A stretch of 64,000 nt of DNA from an uncultured Gammaproteobacteria bacterium (GTDB lineage Bacteria; Pseudomonadota; Gammaproteobacteria; Pseudomonadales; Pseudohongiellaceae): contig CALEJT010000033.1 in assembly GCA_937898685.1 (NCBI GenBank), positions 1 to 64,000 on the forward strand. The letters are read 5' to 3'. Under the pieces are notes generated by a model that worked only from the letters and a program-made list of their open reading frames with translations, was not told where the DNA came from and did not search any database. Positions 26,251-35,454 of the stretch are shown here, in pieces. The position numbers were made by a program, and so were the translations under genes. The stretch's first letter is position 1, and each line of letters starts with the position of its first letter.

Positions 26251-29200
26251 ATGAGAGTTTCAAGAAGTGTTCTAACGAGTGGTATCAAAACAATGGCGCT
26301 AGCCGTGGCACTGGCCTGCACCGCAGCGCCGGTTGCCATGGCACAGTCCACCACCTCGTCGATTCGCGGTAACGTCAGCAGCGTACCTGGTATGCCGCTG
26401 AGCGGCGCCAAGGTGACGATCGTGCACGAGCCCTCCGGTACGACGTACTCCGCCGAAACCGGCAACGGTGGTGTGTTCTCGTCCTCGGGCTTGCGTCCGG
26501 GTGGTCCCTACACCATCACGATTTCTGCCGACGGCATGCCGAGCGCAACCTTGACCGACGTATACCTGAGCGTCGGTGAGCCGCTGAGTCTGCCCGTGGT
26601 GCTCGATGCCAGCGGCGCCGGTGCTTCCGGCCTCGAAGAAATCTTCATCACCGGCAATGCCTCGCTTCTGACCCGTTCCACCGGCCCGACTTCGGTGTTC
26701 GGTCGCGACGCCGTCGAAGGCGTGGCTTCGGTGAACCGCGACATCCGCGACATCGCACGCCGCGATGCCTTCGCTTCGTTCAACCCCAGTACGCGCGGTA
26801 TCTCGATCGCTGGTCAGAACAACCGTACCAACCGCTTCGCAGTGGACGGAGTACGCTTCTCCGACAACTTCGGTCTGCAGCAGGGTGGTCTGCCCACCTC
26901 GCGTGGTCCGGTACCGCTCGCCGCGATCGAGCAGATGTCCGTCAAGATCGCTCCCTACGACGTCACCGAAGGCGACTTCCAGGGCGGTTCGATCAACGTG
27001 GTACTGCGTTCCGGTGGCAACGAGTTCACCGGTTCGACTTTCTACACCTACACCGATGACAGCTTCACGGGCGACAACTCCCGCGGTCGTCCGGTGAATC
27101 TCGACTTCGACAGCAAGACCTACGGCGGCTTCCTGTCCGGTCCGATCATCGAAGACAAGCTGTTCTTCGCACTGTCCTATGAAGAACTCGAAGAAACCAA
27201 CCCGGCCGACTACGGTCTCGCTGGCGCACCGAACGTCGTGCCCAACCTGAGCCAGGCCGATCTCGATCTCGTATCTGCCATCGCGCAGTCGGTCTACGGC
27301 TACGACACGATGGGTCTGCGTTCCGTACTGCCGGAAACGGACAAGAAGTACACCATCAAGCTGGACTGGAACATCAACGACAGCCACAGACTGTCGTTCA
27401 CCAACATCTACCAGGAAGGCTACATGCAGTCTTCCAGCACCGGTAGCAACTCGCCGGTGTCGCCGTCGCTCAACTTCGCTTCCTACGCGACGCATGAACC
27501 GGAAGAAGTGAACTCCTACGTCGTGCAGTTGAACTCCGACTGGAACAACGTGTTCTCCACCGAAACGCGAATCAACTACCGCGACTACTCCAAGTTGCCG
27601 TCCTCGCTGGGCCGCGCCGGCTTCGGTCAGTTCCAGGTGTGTCTGGATGACGAGAGCGTCGGCGCCATTTTCCAGTGTTCGCAGGACGGTACGCCGCGTC
27701 TCTTCTTCGGTACCGAACAGTACTCGCAGGCCGACGTCGTGACGCAGGAACAGTGGGGCGCCGAAGTGGTCGCTCGCTTGGATCTCGGTGATCACCAGAT
27801 CAAGGCGCAGGCCGCCTACAACAACCTGGAAATCGGCAACCTCTTCGTACACAGCTCGCTGGGCATCTATTACTTCGACTCCGTCGAAGCGCTGATGAAT
27901 CGCCAGGCCAGCCAGCTGAGCTGGCAGCACTCGATCACCGGCAACCTGCAGGATCTCGATGCCAGCTTCGGTTACGAGCAGTACACCTTCGGCATCCAGG
28001 ATGAGTGGAGCCTGTTGGATGATCTGAGCGTGACCCTCGGCGTGCGTTGGGACATCTACAAGATGAGCGACAAAGCACCGCTCAACAAAAACTTCGTCGA
28101 CCGCTATGGCTTCGTGAACAACGAAAACATCGACGGCAACGTCGTGCCGCAGCCGCGTGTGAGCTTCAACTGGACGCCGACGGATCGTTTGAGCATCCAG
28201 GGCGGTGTGGGCCTCTTCAACGGTGGTTCGCCCGACGTATTCCTGGGCAACAGCTTCTCGGTAGCTGGTGTGTACGGCAACACGCTGTCCAACATCACGC
28301 GTACGCCGACCGGTTGTGCACTGGGTACGGCCGCCAACTCTCCGGCACTGCCGGCTGACGTGTGCGACGCCGCACTCAACAACGTGACCGGCATGGGCAT
28401 GGCTCCGGAACTCGTGGCCTTCCTGCAGTCCAACACCGGCGCACTGGCCGCTTCGCCCGTCAACGCCATGGCCGAAGACTTCAAACTGCCGTCCACCACC
28501 AAGGCCAGCCTGACCATCGACTACGCCGCCGACCTCGGCAAATTCGGTGACGACTGGAACTTCGGTGCCGACATCTACTACGGCTGGACCAAGAATGCAG
28601 CGGCCTACAAGGATCTGCGTCTGACCCAGGTAGGCACTGCGCCCGATGGTCGTCCGATCTACGCCGACACCTACACCGGTGGCACCAACAACGACCTGTT
28701 GATGTACAACACCGGCATGGGTAAATCGGAAGTGTTCGTACTGCGTGTCGACAAAGAGTGGGATTTCGGTCTGAGCGCCGGCCTGAGCTACACCTACTCC
28801 GACATCGAATCGCTGAGCGACATGGGTACCGCGATGTCCGGTGGTTCGACTGCCAGTGGCACCTACGGTGTCACCCCGATGATCGATCCGAACGAAGCTG
28901 CCTACGGTCGTTCCAGCTACGAGATCCGTGACAACTGGAAGTTCAACATCGACTACAAGAAAGCCTTCTTCGGTGATTACTTCACCCGCATCAGCCTCTT
29001 CGCCGAGTACCGTTCGGGCACGCCTTACAGCCTGACCATGAACTCGCCGGGCAGCCGCTCGCTGTGGGGCACCACCAGCAACTCCAACCGCTACCTGCTG
29101 TACGTACCTGACGTGAGCAGCTTCGACGCTGATCCGGCCGTGACTTACGCCAGCCAGGAAGTGTACGAACAGTTCCGCGACTTCGTACTGGCCAAAGGTC

Positions 29201-29538
29201 TGCCGCAGGGTGGTGTGATCGGCAAGAACAGCGAAACCTCGCCCGACTACTTCAAGGTGGACCTGCACCTCGAACAGGAATTGCCGGCTCCGTTCATCGG
29301 CACCGGTCGCTTCCGTGTGTTCGCCGACATCGAGAACCTGCTCAACCTGATCGATGATGACTACGGCTCGTTCCGCTACTACGATCCTCTCACCCAGGTA
29401 GTGAACGTGGGTTGTGGTGCAACCAGTGGCTCCGACTGCACGCAGTACGTCTACAGCTCCTTCCAGCAGCCGACTCTGATCACTCAGAACCGCATCGGTC
29501 TGTGGAGCCTGCGTCTCGGCGCCAGCTACGAGTTCTAA
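26251..29538 (+). CDS. Oar-like TonB-dependent outer-membrane receptor
   Basis: A 1095-residue outer-membrane protein. It has a signal peptide ending APVAMAQ (about residue 31), then a carboxypeptidase-regulatory-like beta domain (SSIRGNVSS...GAKVTIVHEPSGTTY, about 35-120). A plug domain follows (NNRTNRFAVDGVRFSDNFG), then a long barrel ending in an aromatic residue (LRLGASYEF). This layout matches Oar-type receptors rather than siderophore receptors. A good Shine-Dalgarno (AGGAGAG) precedes the ATG. The gap from the ankyrin gene is 111 bp, and the adenosine deaminase gene starts 3 bp after its stop. Tight coupling to a deaminase suggests a nucleoside or nucleotide-containing ligand; this is inference. 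Confidence 0.9.
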   Translation: MRVSRSVLTSGIKTMALAVALACTAAPVAMAQSTTSSIRGNVSSVPGMPLSGAKVTIVHEPSGTTYSAETGNGGVFSSSGLRPGGPYTITISADGMPSATLTDVYLSVGEPLSLPVVLDASGAGASGLEEIFITGNASLLTRSTGPTSVFGRDAVEGVASVNRDIRDIARRDAFASFNPSTRGISIAGQNNRTNRFAVDGVRFSDNFGLQQGGLPTSRGPVPLAAIEQMSVKIAPYDVTEGDFQGGSINVVLRSGGNEFTGSTFYTYTDDSFTGDNSRGRPVNLDFDSKTYGGFLSGPIIEDKLFFALSYEELEETNPADYGLAGAPNVVPNLSQADLDLVSAIAQSVYGYDTMGLRSVLPETDKKYTIKLDWNINDSHRLSFTNIYQEGYMQSSSTGSNSPVSPSLNFASYATHEPEEVNSYVVQLNSDWNNVFSTETRINYRDYSKLPSSLGRAGFGQFQVCLDDESVGAIFQCSQDGTPRLFFGTEQYSQADVVTQEQWGAEVVARLDLGDHQIKAQAAYNNLEIGNLFVHSSLGIYYFDSVEALMNRQASQLSWQHSITGNLQDLDASFGYEQYTFGIQDEWSLLDDLSVTLGVRWDIYKMSDKAPLNKNFVDRYGFVNNENIDGNVVPQPRVSFNWTPTDRLSIQGGVGLFNGGSPDVFLGNSFSVAGVYGNTLSNITRTPTGCALGTAANSPALPADVCDAALNNVTGMGMAPELVAFLQSNTGALAASPVNAMAEDFKLPSTTKASLTIDYAADLGKFGDDWNFGADIYYGWTKNAAAYKDLRLTQVGTAPDGRPIYADTYTGGTNNDLLMYNTGMGKSEVFVLRVDKEWDFGLSAGLSYTYSDIESLSDMGTAMSGGSTASGTYGVTPMIDPNEAAYGRSSYEIRDNWKFNIDYKKAFFGDYFTRISLFAEYRSGTPYSLTMNSPGSRSLWGTTSNSNRYLLYVPDVSSFDADPAVTYASQEVYEQFRDFVLAKGLPQGGVIGKNSETSPDYFKVDLHLEQELPAPFIGTGRFRVFADIENLLNLIDDDYGSFRYYDPLTQVVNVGCGATSGSDCTQYVYSSFQQPTLITQNRIGLWSLRLGASYEF

Positions 29539-29541
29539 GTC

Positions 29542-31152
29542 ATGAAAGTGAACAGCGTGTGTAAGGCAAAGTCGACACCACGCCTGTTGGTTCCAGCAGT
29601 AGCGATCGCCTCGGCGTTCCTGCTGCTGGGTGCCCCGGCCTCCGCCCAGACCAAGGCGGAGGACCGGCTCAATGCCATGTTTGCCGAAGCCGGACGCTCC
29701 GAGGCCATGCTGCGTCTCTTGATGCGCAAATTGCCGAAGGGCGCCGACCTTCACAACCATGGCAGCGGCGGTGTCTACGTCGAAGACATGTTGGCCTGGG
29801 CAGCCGAGAAGGATGGTTGTCTGCTGGTCGACGAGATGGTGTTGGCGCCGGGTCCCTGTGAAGGGCCGACGAGCGTGCCGGTGCGTGGTCTCGAAACGCG
29901 TGATACCGATCTCTACAACGATGCGATCGACATCATGTCGATGGGTCGTCATGACCCTTCGTTCGGTGATCCCACCGTATCGGGTCACGAGCGCTTCTTT
30001 GCGAGCTTCGGCCGCTTCGGTTTCGGCGCTTCCAACGAGCGCGGCAAGGTATTGGCCGTTGCGCTGGAGCACGCGGCGCAGGACAACAACATCTATCTGG
30101 AGCTGATGTCGGGCCCGGCAACGGGCGTCGATCTGAGTCCGATCCTGCGCGCCGAGCCCTGGAATGAAGCCGACATGGCGGGACGCTTCGAGCGTCTGCG
30201 TCCTCACTTGGAAGAAGCCGTGGCCTTCGGCATCAAGGATACGGACGACTTCATCGCCGAAGCGCGTGCCATCCATGGTTGCGACACGCCTACGCCGGCG
30301 CCTGCCTGTGACGTCACCGTACGTTTCCTGTTGACGGTGTTGCGTGAGTCGCCGCCAGAAGAGGCTTTTGGTCGCATGGCCTTGTACTTCATGACGGCCG
30401 ATGCCGATCCGCGTTATGTGGGCATCAACATCGCACAGCCGGAAGATGGTCCGATCTCGTTGCGTGATTACAGCTTGCACATGCGCATGTTCGCCTTCTT
30501 CAAGCAGTTGTATCCGCACATTCCGTTGAGCCTGCACGCCGGCGAGTTGACCTTGGGTCTGACGCCGCCGCGCGATCTGCGCTTCCACATCCGCGAGGCG
30601 GTGGAAATCGCGGGTGCCAAGCGCATCGGTCATGGTGTGGACATTGCGTATGAAGACGGCGCGGTCGAGCTTTTGCAGCGCATGGCGCGTGACAAGATCG
30701 CAGTCGAGATCAACCTCACCAGCAACGATGTGATCCTGGGCGTGAAAGGCAAGGAGCATCCGCTGGCGATCTATCTGGCCGCAGGTGTGCCGGTGGCGTT
30801 GTCGACCGACGACATGGGTGTATCGCGTGGTGACCTCACCACCGAGTACATGCGTGCGGTGCTCGAACACGGCCTGAAGTACACGGACCTGCGCCAGATT
30901 TCGCGTGACAGCCTGACCTATTCGTTCCTCGAGGGTGAGAGCTTGTGGGATGAGAGCGGCAAGGTGCTGCGCGATGTCTGCAAAGGCTTGCCGAACGATC
31001 GTCCTTCTGCGGAGTGCAAGGCCTTGTTGGAGCGTAGTCCCAAAGCGCGCGATCAGTGGCGTCTCGAGCAGGCCTTCGCGAAGTTCGAAGCGGAGATGCC
31101 CGAGATATTGAAGGTGATCCCGCCGGAGCGCTTTCCTGAAACCCTGAAGTGA
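29542..31152 (+). CDS. exported adenosine deaminase (ADGF-like)
   Basis: A zinc adenosine deaminase-family protein of 536 residues with a signal peptide (hydrophobic VPAVAIASAFLLLGAPASAQ, about 17-36). Active-site motifs are LHNHGSG (H71 and H73), GINIAQPEDGP, SLHAGELTLG, KRIGHGVDI, EINLTSND and LSTDDMGVS. It is longer than cytoplasmic Add (about 330 residues), with N-terminal and internal extensions that resemble secreted adenosine deaminase growth-factor-like enzymes. It should convert adenosine to inosine in the periplasm or outside the cell. It is the last gene of the cluster and is followed by a strong terminator. Products could feed the purine catabolic genes at 0.4-20 kb. Confidence 0.9.
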   Translation: MKVNSVCKAKSTPRLLVPAVAIASAFLLLGAPASAQTKAEDRLNAMFAEAGRSEAMLRLLMRKLPKGADLHNHGSGGVYVEDMLAWAAEKDGCLLVDEMVLAPGPCEGPTSVPVRGLETRDTDLYNDAIDIMSMGRHDPSFGDPTVSGHERFFASFGRFGFGASNERGKVLAVALEHAAQDNNIYLELMSGPATGVDLSPILRAEPWNEADMAGRFERLRPHLEEAVAFGIKDTDDFIAEARAIHGCDTPTPAPACDVTVRFLLTVLRESPPEEAFGRMALYFMTADADPRYVGINIAQPEDGPISLRDYSLHMRMFAFFKQLYPHIPLSLHAGELTLGLTPPRDLRFHIREAVEIAGAKRIGHGVDIAYEDGAVELLQRMARDKIAVEINLTSNDVILGVKGKEHPLAIYLAAGVPVALSTDDMGVSRGDLTTEYMRAVLEHGLKYTDLRQISRDSLTYSFLEGESLWDESGKVLRDVCKGLPNDRPSAECKALLERSPKARDQWRLEQAFAKFEAEMPEILKVIPPERFPETLK

Positions 31153-31176
31153 AGCAGTTCTGATTCTCTCCCTTCG

Positions 31177-31203
31177 ACCCCGGCTTTGCCGGGGTTTCTT
31201 TTT
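31177..31203 (+). terminator. terminator of the DUF1592-ADA cluster
   Basis: Perfect stem ACCCCGGC/GCCGGGGT with loop TTT followed by TTCTTTTT, 25 bp after the deaminase stop. Confidence 0.92.
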
Positions 31204-31284
31204 CCTCTCCTCAAAGCTGGGCAGATCGTGATACGTGGGTAGTGCGCAAATCACGCATTCTCATGCCGAGCGTGAGTTCGTGTT

Positions 31285-31690
31285 CAGTGCATCCGCAAGC
31301 CCCGCTGCCTGATGCCTGCCGGGACCGCCGTGAACCCATCCCTGGGGGCTCGCTCTCGGACGTCCTGTCCTCGAGCGTCCCGTCAGCCATCAGGCAGCGG
31401 GACTTGCTCGATCGAATCCATTGCTGCGTTGGGCTGCGTCATTCGTAGGTTGACGCGCTCAACACCAAGTCACGGATGGCGCCGCTGTACTCGATAGCAC
31501 TCGTCGTTGCCGTCTGCTTGCCCCACGTTGGAACGCTTTCCCGGGCGTCGGCAGAGCGGAAACAAGCGAGGACTGTTTGAGGCGCGTAGCGCCGAGTTCC
31601 GCAGCGCCGCTCTGACGACGTTCGGGGTGGAAGTGGGGCGAGTGGGCGGCAACGGCGAGTGCCCTCCGGAAGTCTGGAGGACATAAAGAA
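31285..31690 (+). repeat. composite intergenic repeat, copy B
   Basis: Shares the same ordered blocks as copy A (20150-20525, opposite strand): CTTGCTCGATCGA at 31403-31415, AGCGAGGACTGT at 31565-31576 and GCAGCGCCGCTCTGA at 31601-31615. Its first module (31301-31401) is bounded by perfect 14-bp inverted ends CCCGCTGCCTGATG/CATCAGGCAGCGGG. The region 31204-31807 otherwise holds no gene. A further GGTTGGACC/CAGCACCAAG hairpin-like unit is near 31718-31745. Confidence 0.7.
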
Positions 31691-31807
31691 GGCCACGCCC
31701 ATCCTCAACGAACGCTGGTTGGACCTCGTTGCGCTCAGCACCAAGCGCCGGAAGCGGATCAGTATCCACCTGCGGATTCGGTCCGTCCTCGAATCACCAG
31801 CCCTTTA

Positions 31808-32791
31808 CTACCGCGACGTCGTCCACACGTTGTGGGGCCGCGCTGCTGGCGGCTTCAATTCGAAGCAAAGCCGATCGAGCTTCCCTTCGAAATCGAAGCC
31901 GGTGGTCTGGCGGGTGAGGTCTTTGATCTGATCCGTCTGGATGTGCTCGTCGTAAAGCTTGAACTTACGGTTGTTGGTGCTGAAGAACAGCACACCCTCG
32001 GGCTTCAGCAGACGCAGACAATGATTGATGAGGGTCGGATGATCGCGCTGCACGTCGAACACGCCGCGCATCTTCTTGCTGTTGGAGAAGGTCGGCGGAT
32101 CGCACACGATCAGGTCGTAACGATTGCCATCCTGCTCCGGCAACCACGCCATCACGTCGGCGGTGATGAAGCGATGATCGCGCAGCGGCAGGTCGTTGAG
32201 CGTGAAATTGTCGCGCGCCCACTCGGTGTAGGTGTTGGACAGATCCACCGTCGTCACTTCCGTGGCACCACCTGCTGCGGCGTAAACGGAGAACGAACCG
32301 GTGTAGGCGAATAGATTCAATACCCGCTTGCCGCGCGCGAGTTCGCGCACCTTGAGACGCGTGGGGCGGTGGTCGAGGAAGAGGCCGGTGTCGAGGTAAT
32401 CGTCGAGGTTCACCCAGAACTTCAAACCATGCTCCTGCACGATGAAGCGGCGGTTGGTATTGCCGGTGCGCTGATACTGCTGCTGACGTTCGACGATGAT
32501 TTCGCGGCGCTTGATGTGCAGGTTTTGGGGCGCGATGCCCAAGGTGTCGCACATCACCTCGCAGCTCAGCTTCAACCACTGCGCGTGCTGCTCGGGGGTG
32601 AGCGTGTGTTTGCGCTGATACTCGGCAACGTAGAGATGGTCCTCGTAGATGTCGATCGCAAAGGGAAATTCCGGCAGATCGAGATCGTACAGGCGATAGC
32701 AGCTGACACCCTGCTGTGCCGCCTTCTTGCGGCGATGCTGGTGAACCTTGACGAGCCGGTTGCGGAATTGCGTGTACTTGTCCTGTTGCAT
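31808..32791 (-). CDS. RlmK-like 23S rRNA methyltransferase (stand-alone)
   Basis: A class I SAM-dependent methyltransferase of 327 residues resembling the RlmK half (C-terminal part) of RlmKL, which makes 23S m7G2069. Landmarks are FIVQEHGLKFWVNLDDYLDT, the SAM motif VLNLFAYTGSFSVYAA, then VDLSNTY and the catalytic-region CDPPTFSNSKKM. In E. coli this domain is fused to RlmL; here only the RlmK part is present, and no THUMP/RlmL part was seen in the flanking sequence. RlmI-like m5C methyltransferases are an alternative, but the DPPTFSNSKKM pattern favours RlmK. Confidence 0.82.
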   Translation of the reverse strand: MQQDKYTQFRNRLVKVHQHRRKKAAQQGVSCYRLYDLDLPEFPFAIDIYEDHLYVAEYQRKHTLTPEQHAQWLKLSCEVMCDTLGIAPQNLHIKRREIIVERQQQYQRTGNTNRRFIVQEHGLKFWVNLDDYLDTGLFLDHRPTRLKVRELARGKRVLNLFAYTGSFSVYAAAGGATEVTTVDLSNTYTEWARDNFTLNDLPLRDHRFITADVMAWLPEQDGNRYDLIVCDPPTFSNSKKMRGVFDVQRDHPTLINHCLRLLKPEGVLFFSTNNRKFKLYDEHIQTDQIKDLTRQTTGFDFEGKLDRLCFELKPPAARPHNVWTTSR

Positions 32792-32857
32792 GCGACTGTC
32801 CGGAAAAAGCCGGCATTGTACGCGATGCTCAGGCGGGCAGCTGCATCGGCCATACGG

Positions 32858-32890
32858 ACCTGATAGCTAGGCAGAGCACAGCTATCAGGT
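32858..32890. promoter_or_regulatory. perfect 11-bp inverted repeat
   Basis: ACCTGATAGCT and AGCTATCAGGT separated by 11 bp, between the ABC permease stop and the rRNA methyltransferase start, both leftward. No T-tract follows on either strand, so it could be an operator, or a stem-loop ending the permease transcript with Rho. Confidence 0.45.
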
Positions 32891-32898
32891 ACTTGGTG

Positions 32899-35454
32899 TC
32901 AGACCGCCTTGAGCAGCTCCAGCGGTTTCTGCCGCAGCACGCCGCGGGTGGCGACGAGGGCGGTGAAGACGCTGAGCGCGCTGATGGCAAGGATGCTGAA
33001 GCCGGTGAGACCGGCGGAGAAGCTCCAGAGGTTGTCGAACACCACCCAGGAGATGGTCCAGCTCATGGCGAGACTGAGCACCACGCCGGAGAGGGCGGCG
33101 AAGAAGCCGAGGATGCCGAATTCGATCTGCACCATGCCTTTGACGTCGCTGAAGTTGGCGCCGAGGATCTTGAGCAGGTTGATCTCCCAGAAGCGCGATT
33201 TGACTTCGTAGCGCGCGATGGAGAACAGCACCACGAGGCCGGCGAAAATGGAGAGATAGGCCATCACGCGAATGGCCCAGCTGATCTGGTCGGTGATCTC
33301 GAGCAGGCGCGCAACGATCTGCGTGACGTTGATGACGCTGACGTTGGGGAGCTCCGTGACGATGCTGTTCTGCACGGTGAGGCGATCTTCTTCGGCAACG
33401 TCCGCAATCGCAGCGACGAAGGTCTTCGGGGCCGGATCGAGCACGCCGGGTTGGAAGGACACGAAGAAGTTGGGTTGGAAACTGTTCCAGTTCACCTTGC
33501 GCGTGTTCACGATGCGACCTTCGATCGGCACGCTTTGTACGTCGAAGGCGAGCACATCGCCGATCTTGAAGTTCATGCGCTCGGCGAAGTTTTCCTCGAT
33601 CGAAATGCCGGGCAGTTCCGGTGAATCGAAATCCCAGGGGCCGTCCCAGGTTTCGCCATCCACCAGGCTCTCGGAATCCTTCAGCGCATCCTGATAGGTG
33701 AGGTTGTACATGCGGCGCTGCACGAGTTGTTCGTCGGGCGTCTCATCCACTTCATCGATCACCACGCCATTCACTGCTTCCAGTCGCGCGCGGATCATCG
33801 GCGAGAGGTAGGAGAGCGAATAGCCCTGATCGGCCAGCAGATTCTGCAAGGTGCCGAGCTGTTCTTCCTGAATGTCGAACATGAAGAAGTCGGGCACCTT
33901 GAAGTTGGTCGGCTGTGTCAGTTCGCCTTCCAGACCTTTCTGAATCTGCGGAATCAGGTTGATCAGCAGTGAACCAAGCCCAATGGCAAGGAAGCACGAA
34001 AGCGCCCCGAGGCGATTGCGATCGAGATTGCGCAGCGCGAGTTTGCGCGTGATCTGCGCTGCGCCCGAATATCGGCCGCAGGCGCGCAGAATGCTCCAGG
34101 CCACGAGGCCGAGCAGACCGATGGCGACGAGGAAGCCGGCGACGAACAAGGTGCCGATCAGGATCGAACGCGCCTGCCACATCGCAAGCAGCCAGAAGGC
34201 GACGAGGATCGGTGCGTAGCTGGCGAGATGGCGGCTCCAGTGTCCATGCACCGGACTCGGTTGCACGGTTTCGTGGAAGAGGCCGATGGGATTGAGATCG
34301 TAGATCTTCGACAAGATCGGCAAGCAGCAGATGAGGCTACCGATTGTGCCGAGGAAGAGCGCGAGCAGCAGCGAATTGATATCCATGCGGTTTTCGAAGC
34401 CACGTGGCAGGAAGCCGTCGAAGAGTTGTGGCAGGAGCGGCAGTGTGGCCCAGGCCACGGCGCTGGCGATCAGGGCGCTGACGGTGCCGAGGATGCTGAT
34501 CTGCACCAGTGCCATCACATAGGCCTGCCGCGGCGTGCCGCCGAGACACATCAGGATCGCCATGTCGCGGAAACGGCTGGTGAAGAAACTGCGGAAGAGA
34601 TAGGCGGCGCCGACGCCGGCGAGGAACAGTGCGATGAGCGCGATGAGGCCGAGATAGTCGTTCATGTAGTCGAGGATCTCGCCGAGGTCTTCGCTTTCTT
34701 CTTCATGCGTGGTGAGGCTGACGCGGCGGGTGTCGCGCAGCACTTCCTGTTCGAGCTTGCGGAAGTCGTCTTCGAGATTGCTGACGTCGAAGCCGGTGGG
34801 AAGTTTGTAGAAGCGCGAATAGGTGACGCGGCTGCCGAGTTGAATCAGACCCGTGGCTTCCACCGAAGGCAGACTCATGTAGATGGCGGGGAAGCTGGTC
34901 ATCACGCTGATGGTGCTGGAGGGATCGGCGAGGATGACGTCGTCGATGATGAAAGTGGCATCTCCGATTTTCAGACTGTCGCCGATCTCGAGATCGAGCA
35001 GCACCATGAGGTCGCGCGCGACCCAGATGTAGTCGTCAGTGAGAAGTCGTTGGCGTGCGGCGGCGCCATTTTCGTTCAGCGAGCCGGTGTTCTGCAGAAT
35101 GATGTCACCGTATTGGGGGAAACCTGCTTCGATGCCGATGATCTGACTCATGCGGGAATTGCCGTTGCCCGCGACCATGGAGAGGAAGGAGATCTGGTCG
35201 GTGCTTTCGAAATCGCTGCCGAGCAGGCTTTCCGCCAGATCGGTTTCGCGTTCGGTGAGCGGAAAGCGCGAGGAGATCTGGACGTCGGCGGTGAGGATGG
35301 CCTTGGAGTTGTTGGCGAGATGCTCGTCGATCGATTGCTTGAAGGAATCGAGCGCGATGAAGCCGATCAGGCCGATGCTCAGGTTCAGCACGAAGAACAG
35401 GCTGAACTTGAAGTTGTTGTGGATTTCTTTCCAGGCCAGTTTTAGCCAGAGCAT
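32899..35454 (-). CDS. YbbP-like ABC transporter permease (FtsX/MacB-type, two FtsX domains)
   Basis: An inner-membrane permease of 851 residues with two FtsX-type halves. There is an N-terminal membrane anchor (FSLFFVLNLSIGLIGFIAL), a large periplasmic domain, three membrane helices around 270-390 (LIALIALFLAGVGAAYLF) and further central helices. A second periplasmic domain is followed by C-terminal helices from about 720 (LSIFAGLVVLFSIARYEV). This matches YbbP/LolCE-like type VII exporters, which use mechanotransmission rather than a central channel. The partner ATPase lies upstream on the same strand, but a 296-bp repeat-containing gap separates them. In E. coli ybbP is linked to ybbA and tesA, and homologues of both occur within 5 kb here. 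Confidence 0.85.
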   Translation of the reverse strand: MLWLKLAWKEIHNNFKFSLFFVLNLSIGLIGFIALDSFKQSIDEHLANNSKAILTADVQISSRFPLTERETDLAESLLGSDFESTDQISFLSMVAGNGNSRMSQIIGIEAGFPQYGDIILQNTGSLNENGAAARQRLLTDDYIWVARDLMVLLDLEIGDSLKIGDATFIIDDVILADPSSTISVMTSFPAIYMSLPSVEATGLIQLGSRVTYSRFYKLPTGFDVSNLEDDFRKLEQEVLRDTRRVSLTTHEEESEDLGEILDYMNDYLGLIALIALFLAGVGAAYLFRSFFTSRFRDMAILMCLGGTPRQAYVMALVQISILGTVSALIASAVAWATLPLLPQLFDGFLPRGFENRMDINSLLLALFLGTIGSLICCLPILSKIYDLNPIGLFHETVQPSPVHGHWSRHLASYAPILVAFWLLAMWQARSILIGTLFVAGFLVAIGLLGLVAWSILRACGRYSGAAQITRKLALRNLDRNRLGALSCFLAIGLGSLLINLIPQIQKGLEGELTQPTNFKVPDFFMFDIQEEQLGTLQNLLADQGYSLSYLSPMIRARLEAVNGVVIDEVDETPDEQLVQRRMYNLTYQDALKDSESLVDGETWDGPWDFDSPELPGISIEENFAERMNFKIGDVLAFDVQSVPIEGRIVNTRKVNWNSFQPNFFVSFQPGVLDPAPKTFVAAIADVAEEDRLTVQNSIVTELPNVSVINVTQIVARLLEITDQISWAIRVMAYLSIFAGLVVLFSIARYEVKSRFWEINLLKILGANFSDVKGMVQIEFGILGFFAALSGVVLSLAMSWTISWVVFDNLWSFSAGLTGFSILAISALSVFTALVATRGVLRQKPLELLKAV

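Noticed and set aside
26299..31254. 1651-codon open frame on the minus strand opposite the TonB receptor and adenosine deaminase
   Set aside because: It is in codon register with both sense genes, which happen to share a frame. It stays open because the sense genes avoid TTA, CTA and TCA codons. The translation has no recognisable domain, and the sense proteins have clear families and signal peptides.
31204..31807. Small ORFs (60-100 codons) in the gap after the adenosine deaminase
   Set aside because: They run through repeat modules that also occur at 20.1-20.6 kb in other frames, which argues against coding.
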